From Cellulomonas edaphi (lineage in GTDB: Bacteria > Actinomycetota > Actinomycetes > Actinomycetales > Cellulomonadaceae), in contig NZ_JAUCGR010000004.1 in the NCBI RefSeq assembly GCF_030362815.1, positions 54,435-118,434 of the forward strand: a stretch of 64,000 nt of DNA, written 5' to 3'. Positions within the stretch are counted from its first letter, which is position 1. Each line of letters begins with the position of its first letter. The notes below the pieces were generated by a model. That model saw only the letters and a program-made list of their open reading frames with translations, was not told where the DNA came from and did no database searches. Shown here one piece after another: positions 53,333 to 62,877 of the stretch. The position numbers were made by a program, and so were the translations under genes.

Positions 53333-54196
53333 ATGGGAGTGGTCGTCGGGCTCGTGCTCGGTGCGGGCCTCGCCTGCGTGTGGTGGTCGTTCTGGCCGCG
53401 GGAGGCCTCGGTCGACGCAGGGCTGGCGCCCACCTGGCGTGCCCGCACCCAGGACACGCTGGTGCAGGCCGGCGTCACCGGGGTCACACCCGGCGGATTC
53501 GTCGCGGCGAGTGCGCTGCTCGCGGTCGTCGTGCTCGCCACCGGCCTGGCCGTGACGCGGACGCCCTCGATCGCGGTCTGCTTCGCGACGTTCGCCGCGT
53601 TCGGCCCGTGGAGCATCCTGCGCGGCCGCGCCCGACGGCGCCGGGTACGGCTGCGCGAGCTCTGGCCCGACGTGGTCGACCATCTCGGGTCCGGCATCCG
53701 CGCGGGCCTGTCGCTGCCGGAGGCCGTCGCGCAGCTGGCCGAGCGCGGGCCCGCCGAGCTGCAGGCACCGTTCCGGGCGTTCGCGGAGGACTACCGCGCG
53801 ACGGGCCGTTTCGGTGCGTGCCTCGACCGGCTCAAGGCTCGGCTCGCCGATCCCGTCGCGGACCGGATCGTCGAGGCGTTGCGGCTGACCCGCGACGTGG
53901 GAGGTACCGACCTCGGGCGGCTGCTCCGGACGTTGTCGACCTTCCTGCGGGACGACTTGCGCGCCCGTGGCGAGCTGGAGGCACGCCAGTCGTGGACGGT
54001 CAACGCCGCGCGCCTGGCGGTAGCCGCGCCGTGGCTGGTGCTCGCGCTCCTCTCCACGCGCACCGAGGCCGCGGAGGCCTACGACACGGTCGCCGGGTTC
54101 GCGGTGCTCGTGCTCGGGGGCGCGTGCACGCTCGTCGCCTATCTGCTCATGCTCCGCGTGGCGCGGCTTCCCGAGGAACCACGGGTGCTGCGGTGA
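53333..54196 (+). CDS. tadB: TadB-type inner membrane platform protein
   Basis: A 287-residue GspF-domain protein. The first half has two membrane helices (VVVGLVLGAGLACVWWSFWP and ALLAVVVLATGLAVT), then the cytoplasmic GspF domain (VDHLGSGIRAGLSLPEAVAQL ... RDVGGTDLGRLLRTLSTFLR) and two C-terminal helices. It forms the base of the pilus with TadC. It is separated by 12 bp from tadA and overlaps tadC (GTGA). Confidence 0.9.
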   Translation: MGVVVGLVLGAGLACVWWSFWPREASVDAGLAPTWRARTQDTLVQAGVTGVTPGGFVAASALLAVVVLATGLAVTRTPSIAVCFATFAAFGPWSILRGRARRRRVRLRELWPDVVDHLGSGIRAGLSLPEAVAQLAERGPAELQAPFRAFAEDYRATGRFGACLDRLKARLADPVADRIVEALRLTRDVGGTDLGRLLRTLSTFLRDDLRARGELEARQSWTVNAARLAVAAPWLVLALLSTRTEAAEAYDTVAGFAVLVLGGACTLVAYLLMLRVARLPEEPRVLR

Positions 54197-55125
54197 GCCC
54201 GGCGGTGACGGGCGCCGCCATCGGCATGCTCGGCGGTCTCGGGCTCACGCTCGTCGTGTCCCGCCTGCGCTCGCGGCGCATCACGCTGGACCAGCGGCTC
54301 GCGCCGTACCTGCGACCGCAGCGGACGTCCTCCGGTCTGCTGGGGGAGCCGGTGGCGCGGGGACCGCTCACCGCGCTCGAGCGCCTCGCGGCACCCGTCA
54401 TGGCCGACGGCATCCGCCTGGTGACGCGCATCGGGTCGCCGACGGCGGACCTGCGGCGACGTCTGGCGCGGGCCGGCCGTGCGGAGAGCGTCGAGCAGTT
54501 CCGTGCGGGGCAGGTGGTGGGCGGCGTGCTCGGCCTCGCCGTGGGACTCGCGCTCGCCCTGGTGCTGGCCGCGTCGCGCCACACGGACCTCCCGCCGCTC
54601 GTGGTCCTGGTCGGCGTGTGCGGAGTCACCGGGCTGCTCGCGCGGGACTGGGCGCTCACGCGGCAGGTGCGCGCCCGCGAGGCGAGGATGCTCGCCGAGC
54701 TGCCGACCGTGGCCGAGCTGATCGCCCTCGCCGTCACGGCCGGGGAGGGCGCGGTGGGCGCTCTCGAGCGCGTGGTGCGCACCTCGCACGGCGAGCTCAC
54801 TGCCGAGCTGGCACGCACGCTCGCCGACGCGCGGTCGGGCACGCCGGTGACGACGGCTCTCGACCGGCTCGCGGCTCGCACCGGGCTGTCACCTCTGGCT
54901 CGCTTCGCCGAGGGCGTCGCCGTGGCGCTCGAGCGGGGGACGCCGCTGGCCGACGTGCTGCGCGCGCAGGCGCAGGACGTACGCGAGGAGGGGCGCAGGG
55001 CGCTCATGGAGTCGGGCGGGAAGCGCGAGCTGGTGATGATGATTCCTGTCGTCTTCCTGATCCTCCCAGTCACGGTCATCTTCGCGGTCTTCCCGTCCGC
55101 CGTCGTCCTGCGGATGGGCCTGTGA
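54193..55125 (+). CDS. tadC: TadC-type inner membrane platform protein
   Basis: A 310-residue GspF-domain paralogue of TadB. It has helices at about 8-22 and 110-155, the cytoplasmic domain LPTVAELIALAVTAGEGAVGAL, LADARSGTPVTTALDRLAARTG, and a final helix MMIPVVFLILPVTVIFAVFPS. GTG overlaps the tadB stop. A 132-bp gap separates it from the pilin gene. Confidence 0.9.
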   Translation: MSPAVTGAAIGMLGGLGLTLVVSRLRSRRITLDQRLAPYLRPQRTSSGLLGEPVARGPLTALERLAAPVMADGIRLVTRIGSPTADLRRRLARAGRAESVEQFRAGQVVGGVLGLAVGLALALVLAASRHTDLPPLVVLVGVCGVTGLLARDWALTRQVRAREARMLAELPTVAELIALAVTAGEGAVGALERVVRTSHGELTAELARTLADARSGTPVTTALDRLAARTGLSPLARFAEGVAVALERGTPLADVLRAQAQDVREEGRRALMESGGKRELVMMIPVVFLILPVTVIFAVFPSAVVLRMGL

Positions 55126-55257
55126 GCGGCCGCCGCGCGCGTGCGCCCGTCGGGGTCACCCCCGCCTCGCGGGGACGAGATCCACTTCGGCACCACCACG
55201 ACACGCCCCTGGCACGCCACGCCGGACCGGCCACCACCGACGAGACGAAGGACCACC

Positions 55258-55509
55258 ATGGCGACGCAGACCACCACCCCGCCCCCGCAGGGCCGCCTCG
55301 CGCGGCTGCGGCCGCACGCGCTGGCCGCGACAGCCTGGGTCACGCTGACCCACCGGCTGCACGCGCTGCGCGACGACGACCGAGGCGACGTCCCGGGATG
55401 GGTGCTCGTCACGCTGATGACCGCCGGCCTCGTGACCGTGCTGTGGGCGCTCGCGAAGACGACGCTGGGCGACGTCTTCTCCGACGCCCTCAGCGACGTC
55501 GCGCCCTGA
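55258..55509 (+). CDS. Flp-type pilin (DUF4244-like)
   Basis: An 83-residue small protein. A polar N-terminal stretch (1-40) ends in DDDRGDVPGWVLVTLMTAG, the likely prepilin cleavage region followed by a hydrophobic helix, then LAKTTLGDVFSDALSDVAP. This is the layout of Flp major pilins, although the leader is longer than usual. GAAGGA precedes the ATG. The stop overlaps the likely CTG start of the following TadE-like gene. Confidence 0.8.
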   Translation: MATQTTTPPPQGRLARLRPHALAATAWVTLTHRLHALRDDDRGDVPGWVLVTLMTAGLVTVLWALAKTTLGDVFSDALSDVAP

Positions 55510-55895
55510 CACGGAGTTTTCCGACCGGCGACGCCGGCTCGGCCATCGTCGACTTCGCCCTCATCGGCGGCCTCGTGACGGTCGTGTTCGTCTCCGTCCT
55601 GCAGCTGACGCTGGTCCTCCACGTGCGCAACACGCTCGTCGACTGCGCGAGCGAAGGCGCTCGGTACGGGGCGCTCGCGGGCAACGACCCCGCCGATGCC
55701 GCGTCTCGCACACGCGCGCTGCTCAGCCAGTCGCTGTCGGCGAGGTTCAGCCAGGACGTGAGCGCGGCCCGCGTGCACCGCGACGGGCTCGAGCTCGTCG
55801 AGGTCGAGGTGCACGCCCCGCGGCCGCTGATCGGACTGATCGGCTCGGGCGGATCGCTCACCATCCACGGACATGCCCTGGCGGAGGTCCCGTGA
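55506..55895 (+). CDS. TadE-like minor pilin, start codon uncertain
   Basis: A TadE-domain protein: GDAGSAIVDFALIGGLVTVVFV is the hydrophobic N-terminal helix, with the conserved Glu replaced by Asp, then a short soluble domain to LAEVP. No ATG, GTG or TTG lies between the Flp stop and this helix. The only options are CTG 55506, which overlaps the Flp stop (CTGA), or GTG 55443, which would add 21 residues that are only a frame-shifted reading of flp. I placed the start at CTG. The stop overlaps the next gene. Confidence 0.65.
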   Translation: MTRSFPTGDAGSAIVDFALIGGLVTVVFVSVLQLTLVLHVRNTLVDCASEGARYGALAGNDPADAASRTRALLSQSLSARFSQDVSAARVHRDGLELVEVEVHAPRPLIGLIGSGGSLTIHGHALAEVP

Positions 55896-56347
55896 GGCCG
55901 TGGGGTGCTGTGGCGAGCGGAGATGACGGCAGCGCGATCGTCGAGTTCCTGGGCGTGACGCTGGTGCTGCTGGTGCCGCTCGTGTACCTGGTGCTGGTGC
56001 TCGGCCGGGTCGAGGCCGCCACGTTCGCCGCCGAGGGCGCGGCGCGCGAGGCGGCGCGCGTCTACGTCCGGTCCGACGACACGAGCCAGGCGGTGCATGG
56101 TGCCCTCGCGTCGGTGGGCATCGCGCTCGCGGACCAGGGCTTCGACGACGCGCCCGCCGATGCCCTGCAGATCAGCTGCACGCGGCACCCGTGCCTGACG
56201 CCGGGCGGCGATGTCGAGGCGCGCGTCGAGGTCGTCGTCGGGCTGCCGTTCGTCCCCGGATTCGTCCGCGACGTGGTGCCCCTCGAGATCCCCGTCAGCG
56301 CGACCCGCGCCGCACCGGTCGACGACTTCCGGGTGGCGGCGGGATGA
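55892..56347 (+). CDS. TadE-like minor pilin
   Basis: A 151-residue TadE-family protein. GDDGSAIVEFLGVTLVLLVPL includes the conserved Glu of the prepilin-like helix; the extracellular part has a Cys pair in QISCTRHPCLTPGG that may form a disulfide. It begins with GTG overlapping the preceding stop (GTGA) and ends overlapping the next gene. Confidence 0.85.
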   Translation: MRPWGAVASGDDGSAIVEFLGVTLVLLVPLVYLVLVLGRVEAATFAAEGAAREAARVYVRSDDTSQAVHGALASVGIALADQGFDDAPADALQISCTRHPCLTPGGDVEARVEVVVGLPFVPGFVRDVVPLEIPVSATRAAPVDDFRVAAG

Positions 56348-56814
56348 GCGGGATGAGGGCCCGGCGCGGCGACGACGGGCAGATCATGCTGCTCACGCTC
56401 GGCTTCGTCGTGGTCGCGATGCTCCTCGTGTCCGTCGTCGTGTCGGCGGCGGGCGTGCACCTGGAGCGCAAGCGGCTGCTCGCGCTCGCCGACGTGATGG
56501 CGTTGGAGGCGGCCGACGCGGTCGACGACGACGCCTACTTCGCTTCCGGCGCGGGCCGCGGGGATCCGCGCACCGAGCCGGCAGAGGTCTCGACGGCGAG
56601 CGTCCGCCGCGCGGTCGGCGCTTACCTGCACGACAACCCGGCGGCAGCGACACGGTGGAGCCGGTTCGCCTACGACGCGAGCGCGGTCGACGACGGCGCG
56701 ACGGCGCACGTCGAGCTCGTGGCCGTGGTGCACCCGGTCTTCTGGTCCTGGGTGCTCAAGCCGTGGAAGGACGGCATCACGATCTCCGCGGAGTCCGACG
56801 CCAGCGCACGGTGA
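56344..56814 (+). CDS. TadG-like / Rv3660c-neighbourhood pilus protein
   Basis: A 156-residue protein. RRGDDGQIMLLTLGFVVVAMLL forms an N-terminal prepilin-like helix, followed by HLERKRLLALADVMALEAAD and a soluble region without cysteines. The DxGQxMLLxLG pattern is that of the pilus-assembly TadG-like family often annotated 'helicase/secretion neighbourhood TadE-like'. ATG overlaps the preceding stop. It is the last gene of the Tad operon, 60 bp before prfB. Confidence 0.8.
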   Translation: MSGMRARRGDDGQIMLLTLGFVVVAMLLVSVVVSAAGVHLERKRLLALADVMALEAADAVDDDAYFASGAGRGDPRTEPAEVSTASVRRAVGAYLHDNPAAATRWSRFAYDASAVDDGATAHVELVAVVHPVFWSWVLKPWKDGITISAESDASAR

Positions 56815-56874
56815 GGCGACGTCACTCCGAGTCGGCGCAGGCGAGCCCGCCCCGAGCGGGTAACCTGGACGGTT

Positions 56875-57990
56875 GTGGCCACCACCGACTTCCCCGCCGA
56901 GCTCCGCGATCTGCGCACCACCCTGGGCTCCATCCAGGCAGTGAGCGACCCCGAGACGCTGAAGGCCAAGATCGCGGCCCTGTCCGAGCAGGCCTCCGTG
57001 CCGAACCTCTGGGACGACCCCGAGGCGGCGCAGAAGGTCACGAGCGCGCTGTCCGCGGCGCAGTCCGAGCTCGACCGCGTGAGCAAGTTCCGCGGGCGCA
57101 TCGACGACCTCGAGACCCTCGTCGAGATGGCCGTCGAGATGGACGACGAGGACACCCTCGCCGAGGCGGAGGCCGAGCTCGTCAAGATCCGCAAGGACCT
57201 GGGTGAGCTCGAGGTCCGCACGCTGCTCGCCGGTGAGTACGACCAGCGCGAGGCGGTCGTGACGATCCGCGCCGGTGCCGGTGGCGTCGACGCCGCCGAC
57301 TTCGCCGAGATGCTCCTGCGCATGTACCTGCGCTGGGCTGAGCGCCACAACTACCCGACCACCGTGATGGACACGTCCTACGCGGAGGAGGCCGGGCTGA
57401 AGTCCGCCACCTTCGAGGTCAAGGCGCCCTACGCGTTCGGGCACCTGTCCGTCGAGGCGGGCACCCACCGCCTGGTGCGCATCTCCCCGTTCGACAACCA
57501 GGGGCGTCGCCAGACGTCGTTCGCGGCGGTCGAGGTGATCCCGCTCATCGAGCAGACCGACTCGGTCGAGATCCCGGAGTCGGAGATCAAGGTCGACGTG
57601 TTCCGCTCGTCAGGCCCCGGCGGCCAGTCCGTCAACACCACGGACTCCGCCGTGCGCATGACGCACATCCCCACGGGGATCGTGGTCTCCATGCAGAACG
57701 AGAAGTCGCAGATCCAGAACCGCGCCGCGGCCCTGCGCGTGCTCCAGTCCCGCCTGCTGCTGGTGCGCAAGGCGGAGGAGGACGCCAAGAAGAAGGAGAT
57801 GGCCGGCGACATCAAGGCCAGCTGGGGCGACCAGATGCGCTCGTACGTGCTCCAGCCGTACCAGATGGTCAAGGACCTGCGCACCGAGCACGAGGTGGGC
57901 AACCCGGCCGCGGTGTTCGACGGCGACATCGACGACTTCATCGAGGCAGGCATCCGGTGGCGCAAGGAGCAGGAGATGGCCGCCAGCTGA
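56875..57990 (+). CDS. prfB: Peptide chain release factor 2
   Basis: A 371-residue RF2. The stop-codon recognition tripeptide SPF is in [10 protein letters not shown], and the peptidyl-hydrolysis GGQ in [16 protein letters not shown]. The frame runs uninterrupted, so the programmed frameshift of many bacterial prfB genes is absent, as is normal in actinobacteria. TAACCT lies eight bases before the GTG. In many relatives ftsE, ftsX and smpB follow; here an array of palindromes and then a convergent sugar transporter follow. Confidence 0.96.
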   Translation: MATTDFPAELRDLRTTLGSIQAVSDPETLKAKIAALSEQASVPNLWDDPEAAQKVTSALSAAQSELDRVSKFRGRIDDLETLVEMAVEMDDEDTLAEAEAELVKIRKDLGELEVRTLLAGEYDQREAVVTIRAGAGGVDAADFAEMLLRMYLRWAERHNYPTTVMDTSYAEEAGLKSATFEVKAPYAFGHLSVEAGTHRLVRISPFDNQGRRQTSFAAVEVIPLIEQTDSVEIPESEIKVDVFRSSGPGGQSVNTTDSAVRMTHIPTGIVVSMQNEKSQIQNRAAALRVLQSRLLLVRKAEEDAKKKEMAGDIKASWGDQMRSYVLQPYQMVKDLRTEHEVGNPAAVFDGDIDDFIEAGIRWRKEQEMAAS

Positions 57991-58134
57991 TCGCCCGCTC
58001 CGCGATCCCCGACGACCCCGTCGTCGCCTGCGCGCCCAGACGGGCCGCGCGGACGACGGCGGGGTCGCTCCCATCTGCGGCCATGCCGACGTGCCTGGCC
58101 GCGCGTGACCGGGGGAGGGGCACCTGCCGAGCCG
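57991..58134. other. 144-bp stretch between prfB and the palindrome array
   Basis: GC-rich non-coding DNA without a terminator-like hairpin with T run. No repeat unit occurs before 58135. Confidence 0.5.
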
Positions 58135-58632
58135 GTGGTTGTCCACGGATTCGGCCCGGCAACCGCGGACAACCACAAGGTCGGCCGCGTCGGCGGGGCA
58201 GCCGGCCTCCGAGTGCGCGAACCGGTGGTTGTCCACGGATCCGAGTTCGTCACCGCGGACAACCACCGGGTCGGCATCGTCGGCCCGTGAGCCGGCGTGC
58301 GGATCCACTCGACCCTGTGGTTGTCCACGGACCCGAGTCCGTAACCGCGGACAACCACAAGGTCGGCCGCGTCGGCGGGGGAGCCGGCGTGCGAGTGCGT
58401 GCGAACGGGTGGTTGGCCACGGACGGAGGGCCGTAACCGCGGACAACCACGAGGTCGGCCGCGCCGGTGGGGGAGCGGCCTCCGAGTGCGCGAACCGGTG
58501 CTTGTCCGCGGACCCGAGTCCGTAACCGCGGACAACCACGGGGTCGGCATCGTCGGGCCCGCGGGCAGGAGCCCGGATCCAATCGAACCGGTGGTTGTCC
58601 ACGGATTCGGCCCGCCAACCGCGGACAACCAC
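58135..58632. repeat. Array of six 42-nt imperfect palindromes, about 90-bp period
   Basis: Palindromes at 58135-58176, 58225-58266, 58317-58358, 58409-58450, 58498-58539 and 58591-58632, all exactly 42 nt, separated by 47-51 bp. Left arm GTGGTTGTCCACGG (copies 4 and 5 differ); right arm CCGCGGACAACCAC, identical in all six. The two arms pair over 14 positions with one mismatch. Two loop types and two spacer types (GGTCGGCCGCGTCGGCGGG and GGTCGGCATCGTCGG) recur in the order A, B, A, A, B. The stretch is open in several frames on both strands, but the symmetry shows non-coding repeats. No cas, transposase or integrase gene is nearby. Confidence 0.92.
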
Positions 58633-58662
58633 AAGGTCGCCCGGAAGCCAGGCACAACGAGA

Positions 58663-58696
58663 AAGGCCCCCCGGCGCCGCAGCGCCGGGGGGCCTT
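58663..58696. terminator. Terminator after the binding-protein gene and the array
   Basis: A perfect 15-bp stem (AAGGCCCCCCGGCGC / GCGCCGGGGGGCCTT) with loop CGCA, 20 bp from the stop of the minus-strand binding-protein gene. Suitable for both directions. Confidence 0.88.
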
Positions 58697-58716
58697 CCTA
58701 CGTGCTACTGGTCAGC

Positions 58717-59832
58717 TCACTTGGTGAGCGGGGCCAGCGTCGCGTCGTTCGCGTAGACCTCGGCAGCGTTGTCCTTGGTCACGATCTTCGGCTCGAGCAG
58801 GTAGGACGGGACGACCTTGACACCGTTGTTGTAGGACTTGGTGTCGTTGATCTCCGGCTGCTCGCCCTTCTGGACGGCCTGGATCGCCTTGATGGTCTCG
58901 GCGACCAGCTCACGCGTGTCCTTGTAGATCGTCGAGTACTGCACGCCCTGCATGATGAGCTTGACCGACTCGACCTCGGAGTCCTGGCCGGTGATGACCG
59001 GGACCTCGGTCTGGCCAGCCTGCTTGACCGAGGTCAGCACGCCGCGGGCCAGGGTGTCGTTCGGGGACAGGACGCCCTGGAGCTCCGTGCCGTCCGCGTA
59101 GTTGGCCGACATGATGGTGTCGAAACGCTTCTGGACGTTCTCGGCCTTCCAGCCCTGCGTCGCGACCTGGTCGAACGTGGTCTGACCCGAGACGACCTTG
59201 AGCGTGCCGTCGTCGATCTTCGGCTGCAGGATGCTCATGGCGCCCTCGAAGAACGGCGTGGCGTTGGCGTCGTCGGGCGAACCGGCGACGAGCTCGATGT
59301 TGTAGGGCTTGTCACCCTTGAGCTTGCCCAGACCGTCGAGCAGGGCCTGGCCCTGGAGCTCGCCGACCTTGAAGTTGTCGAACGCGATGTACTGGTCGAC
59401 GGCGGGCGTGTTCTTCACCAGGCGGTCGTAGGCGATGATGTAGGCGCCAGCGTCCTTGGCCGCCTGCAGCTGGCTGCCCAGCTGCGAACCGTCGATGGCA
59501 CCGACGACGATGACCTTCGCGCCCTGCTCGGTCATGGCCTGGATCTGGTTCTGCTGCTCCGGAACACCCGAGTTGCCGAACTGGACGATCGGCTTGAAGC
59601 CGGCGTCCTTCAGACCGTCGTTGAACAGCTGCTCGGCGAGCACCCAGTTCTCCGAGGTCTTCTGCGGGAGAGCAACACCGATCGTCGCGTCAGCCGGGAA
59701 GCCGGGCAGGGCCGCGGCCGAGCCGGACGACGTCGGCGTCGCCTCGGAGTCGCGGTCGTCAGAGGAGCACCCGGTGAGCGCCAGTGCTCCGACCGTGCTC
59801 GCAGCGATGAGCGCTACGGCGATCTTCTTCAT
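58717..59832 (-). CDS. Monosaccharide ABC transporter substrate-binding lipoprotein
   Basis: A 371-residue periplasmic-binding-protein type 1 lipoprotein. Signal peptide with lipobox LALTGC (Cys22), an SSDDRDSEATPTSSGS linker, then the sugar-binding domain: TIGVALPQKTSENW, KVIVVGAIDGSQLG, AYIIAYDRLVKN and VPVITGQDSEVES. It resembles ChvE/XylF-type binding proteins for xylose, galactose or arabinose. It is the last gene of the operon; a stem-loop lies between it and the permease gene. Confidence 0.93.
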   Translation of the reverse strand: MKKIAVALIAASTVGALALTGCSSDDRDSEATPTSSGSAAALPGFPADATIGVALPQKTSENWVLAEQLFNDGLKDAGFKPIVQFGNSGVPEQQNQIQAMTEQGAKVIVVGAIDGSQLGSQLQAAKDAGAYIIAYDRLVKNTPAVDQYIAFDNFKVGELQGQALLDGLGKLKGDKPYNIELVAGSPDDANATPFFEGAMSILQPKIDDGTLKVVSGQTTFDQVATQGWKAENVQKRFDTIMSANYADGTELQGVLSPNDTLARGVLTSVKQAGQTEVPVITGQDSEVESVKLIMQGVQYSTIYKDTRELVAETIKAIQAVQKGEQPEINDTKSYNNGVKVVPSYLLEPKIVTKDNAAEVYANDATLAPLTK

Positions 59833-59851
59833 GGGAACTACTTTCTGTTGG

Positions 59852-59868
59852 GCACCCGGACTGGGTGC
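59852..59868 (-). promoter_or_regulatory. Intercistronic stem-loop before the binding-protein gene
   Basis: GCACCC, five-base loop, GGGTGC, between the permease stop and the binding-protein ribosome site. Similar stem-loops in other sugar ABC operons stabilise the mRNA and raise binding-protein expression over that of the membrane parts; that role is inferred here. Confidence 0.5.
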
Positions 59869-59895
59869 AGGGTGTCTTTCCGTTCGGGTGGTGAC

Positions 59896-61188
59896 TCAGC
59901 CGCGAGCGGCCGTCTCGCCATCGGCCACTGCGACCGAGGCGGACTCCTCGTTGCTTTCGGAGACGAGCTCCTCAGCACGCTTGTTCTTGCCCTTGAAGAT
60001 CAATCCGAAGATTGACGGGCGACCCTGAACCTTGTTGTAGACGTCGAAGGCGACGGCGGCGAGCAGCACCAGACCCTTGATGATCTGCGTCTGCCCGGAC
60101 CCGACACCCAGGAGCGCCAAGCCGTTGTTGAGGACGGCCATCACCAGACCACCGATGACGGACCCGACCACGGTGCCGACACCGCCGGAGACGGCGGCGC
60201 CACCGATGAAGACGGCCGCGATCGCGTCCAGCTCCCAGCCGACGCCGTCGGACGGGCCGGAGGAGGTGGAGCGTCCGGTGAAGACGATGCCGGCGAGCGC
60301 GGCGAGCACGGCCATGTTGGCCATGACGAAGAAGTTGACGCGCTTGATGTTGACGCCGGAGAGCGCCGCAGCGGAGCGGTTGCCACCGACGGCGTAGACG
60401 TGGCGGCCGATGATGGTCCGGTTGGCGACGAAGCTGTAGACGATCACCAGGACGAGCAGGATGCAGCCCGAGATCGGGAACGACGTGCCCGAACGGCCCG
60501 AGCCGAACAGGTAGGTCAGGTAGGCGACGACGGCGCTGAGGATGACCGCACGCAGGATGACCGCCATGGGCGCGACGTCCTGGAGGTTGTTGCGGCGGAT
60601 CTTGGCGACCTGGCGCAGCGCGGACCAGATGATGAAGGCGATCGCGAGGATGCCCAGCAGCAGCGTCGAGTTGTTGAGGCCGGTGTTCGGACCCCACTCG
60701 GGCAGGTAGCCGGAGCCCATCTTCTGGATGCCCTCGGGGACGGGCACCGAGTTGCTCTTGCCGATGACCTGCTGGGCACCGCGGAAGATGAGCATGCCTG
60801 CGAGGGTGGTGATGAAGCCTGGGATGCCCACGTAGGCAACCCACATGCCCTGCCACATGCCGATGACCAGGCCGACGCCGAGGCCGAGCAGCACGCCGAC
60901 CCACCACGAGATGCCCCAGTCACGGATGGCGAGCGCCACCACGATGCCGGTCACGGCCGCGACCGATCCGACCGACAGGTCGATGTGCCCGGCGATGATC
61001 ACCAGCACCATGCCGACCGCGAGGATCAGGATGTACGAGTTGCCGTTGATGATGTTCTGGGCGTTGGTGGGCGTGAGCACCTTGCCGTCGGTGCGCCACT
61101 GGAAGAACACCAGGAGCGCGACGAGCGCGATCACCATGCCGAACTGACGGATACCGCCGCCCAGCAACTGCTTGAATGCTTCCTTCAT
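59896..61188 (-). CDS. Monosaccharide ABC transporter permease (MmsB/GguB-like)
   Basis: A 430-residue BPD_transp_2 permease with roughly ten membrane helices. ILILAVGMVLVIIAGHIDLS is the family signature (helix 2 with the HIDLS loop), and GIPGFITTLAGMLIFRGAQQ the EAA-like region. A basic C-terminal tail of about 35 residues follows the last helix. ATG 61188 is chosen; the open frame upstream is a shadow of the ATPase gene. Confidence 0.92.
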   Translation of the reverse strand: MKEAFKQLLGGGIRQFGMVIALVALLVFFQWRTDGKVLTPTNAQNIINGNSYILILAVGMVLVIIAGHIDLSVGSVAAVTGIVVALAIRDWGISWWVGVLLGLGVGLVIGMWQGMWVAYVGIPGFITTLAGMLIFRGAQQVIGKSNSVPVPEGIQKMGSGYLPEWGPNTGLNNSTLLLGILAIAFIIWSALRQVAKIRRNNLQDVAPMAVILRAVILSAVVAYLTYLFGSGRSGTSFPISGCILLVLVIVYSFVANRTIIGRHVYAVGGNRSAAALSGVNIKRVNFFVMANMAVLAALAGIVFTGRSTSSGPSDGVGWELDAIAAVFIGGAAVSGGVGTVVGSVIGGLVMAVLNNGLALLGVGSGQTQIIKGLVLLAAVAFDVYNKVQGRPSIFGLIFKGKNKRAEELVSESNEESASVAVADGETAARG

Positions 61189-61217
61189 CGGTTCATCTTT
61201 CCTGTCGGTGCGCGGGG

Positions 61218-62765
<1,548 letters not shown>

Positions 62766-62822
62766 CTAGACAACTCCTGACGCGACTCTGCATTTCGGAA
62801 GCCCATCTTCGGGCCGGGACAG

Positions 62823-62851
62823 ACACTAGACACGGCTGGTCTTGCGGTCAA
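62823..62851 (-). promoter_or_regulatory. Promoter of the sugar ABC operon
   Basis: Minus strand: TTGACC (62851-62846), exactly 17 bp, TAGTGT (62828-62823), giving a 5' untranslated region of about 50 bases before ATG 62765. Confidence 0.7.
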
Positions 62852-62853
62852 CC

Positions 62854-62877
62854 TATGAACACACGACCGTGTCCATA
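62854..62877. promoter_or_regulatory. Palindromic operator candidate upstream of the sugar ABC promoter
   Basis: TATGAACACACG and CGTGTCCATA flank AC in a near-symmetric site with the core ACACG/CGTGT, just upstream of the -35. ROK regulators bind such symmetric sites, and the adjacent gene encodes one. Confidence 0.5.

Noticed and set aside
56875..57990. Programmed frameshift in prfB
   Set aside because: The frame is continuous from GTG to stop with no internal TGA.
58135..58632. CRISPR array
   Set aside because: The repeats are full-length palindromes of 42 nt, the intervening DNA falls in two related classes instead of unique spacers, and there are no cas genes in the window.
58135..58632. 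Integron attC array
   Set aside because: The units lack clear RYYYAAC/GTTRRRY ends, no gene cassettes lie between them and no integrase is present.
57957..58657. Protein-coding genes on either strand across the array (repetitive VVVHG...TADNHKVGR-like or WLSAV...TTTG-like translations)
   Set aside because: Several overlapping frames are open at once because of GC richness; the translations only mirror the DNA palindromes, and there is no ribosome site or family similarity.
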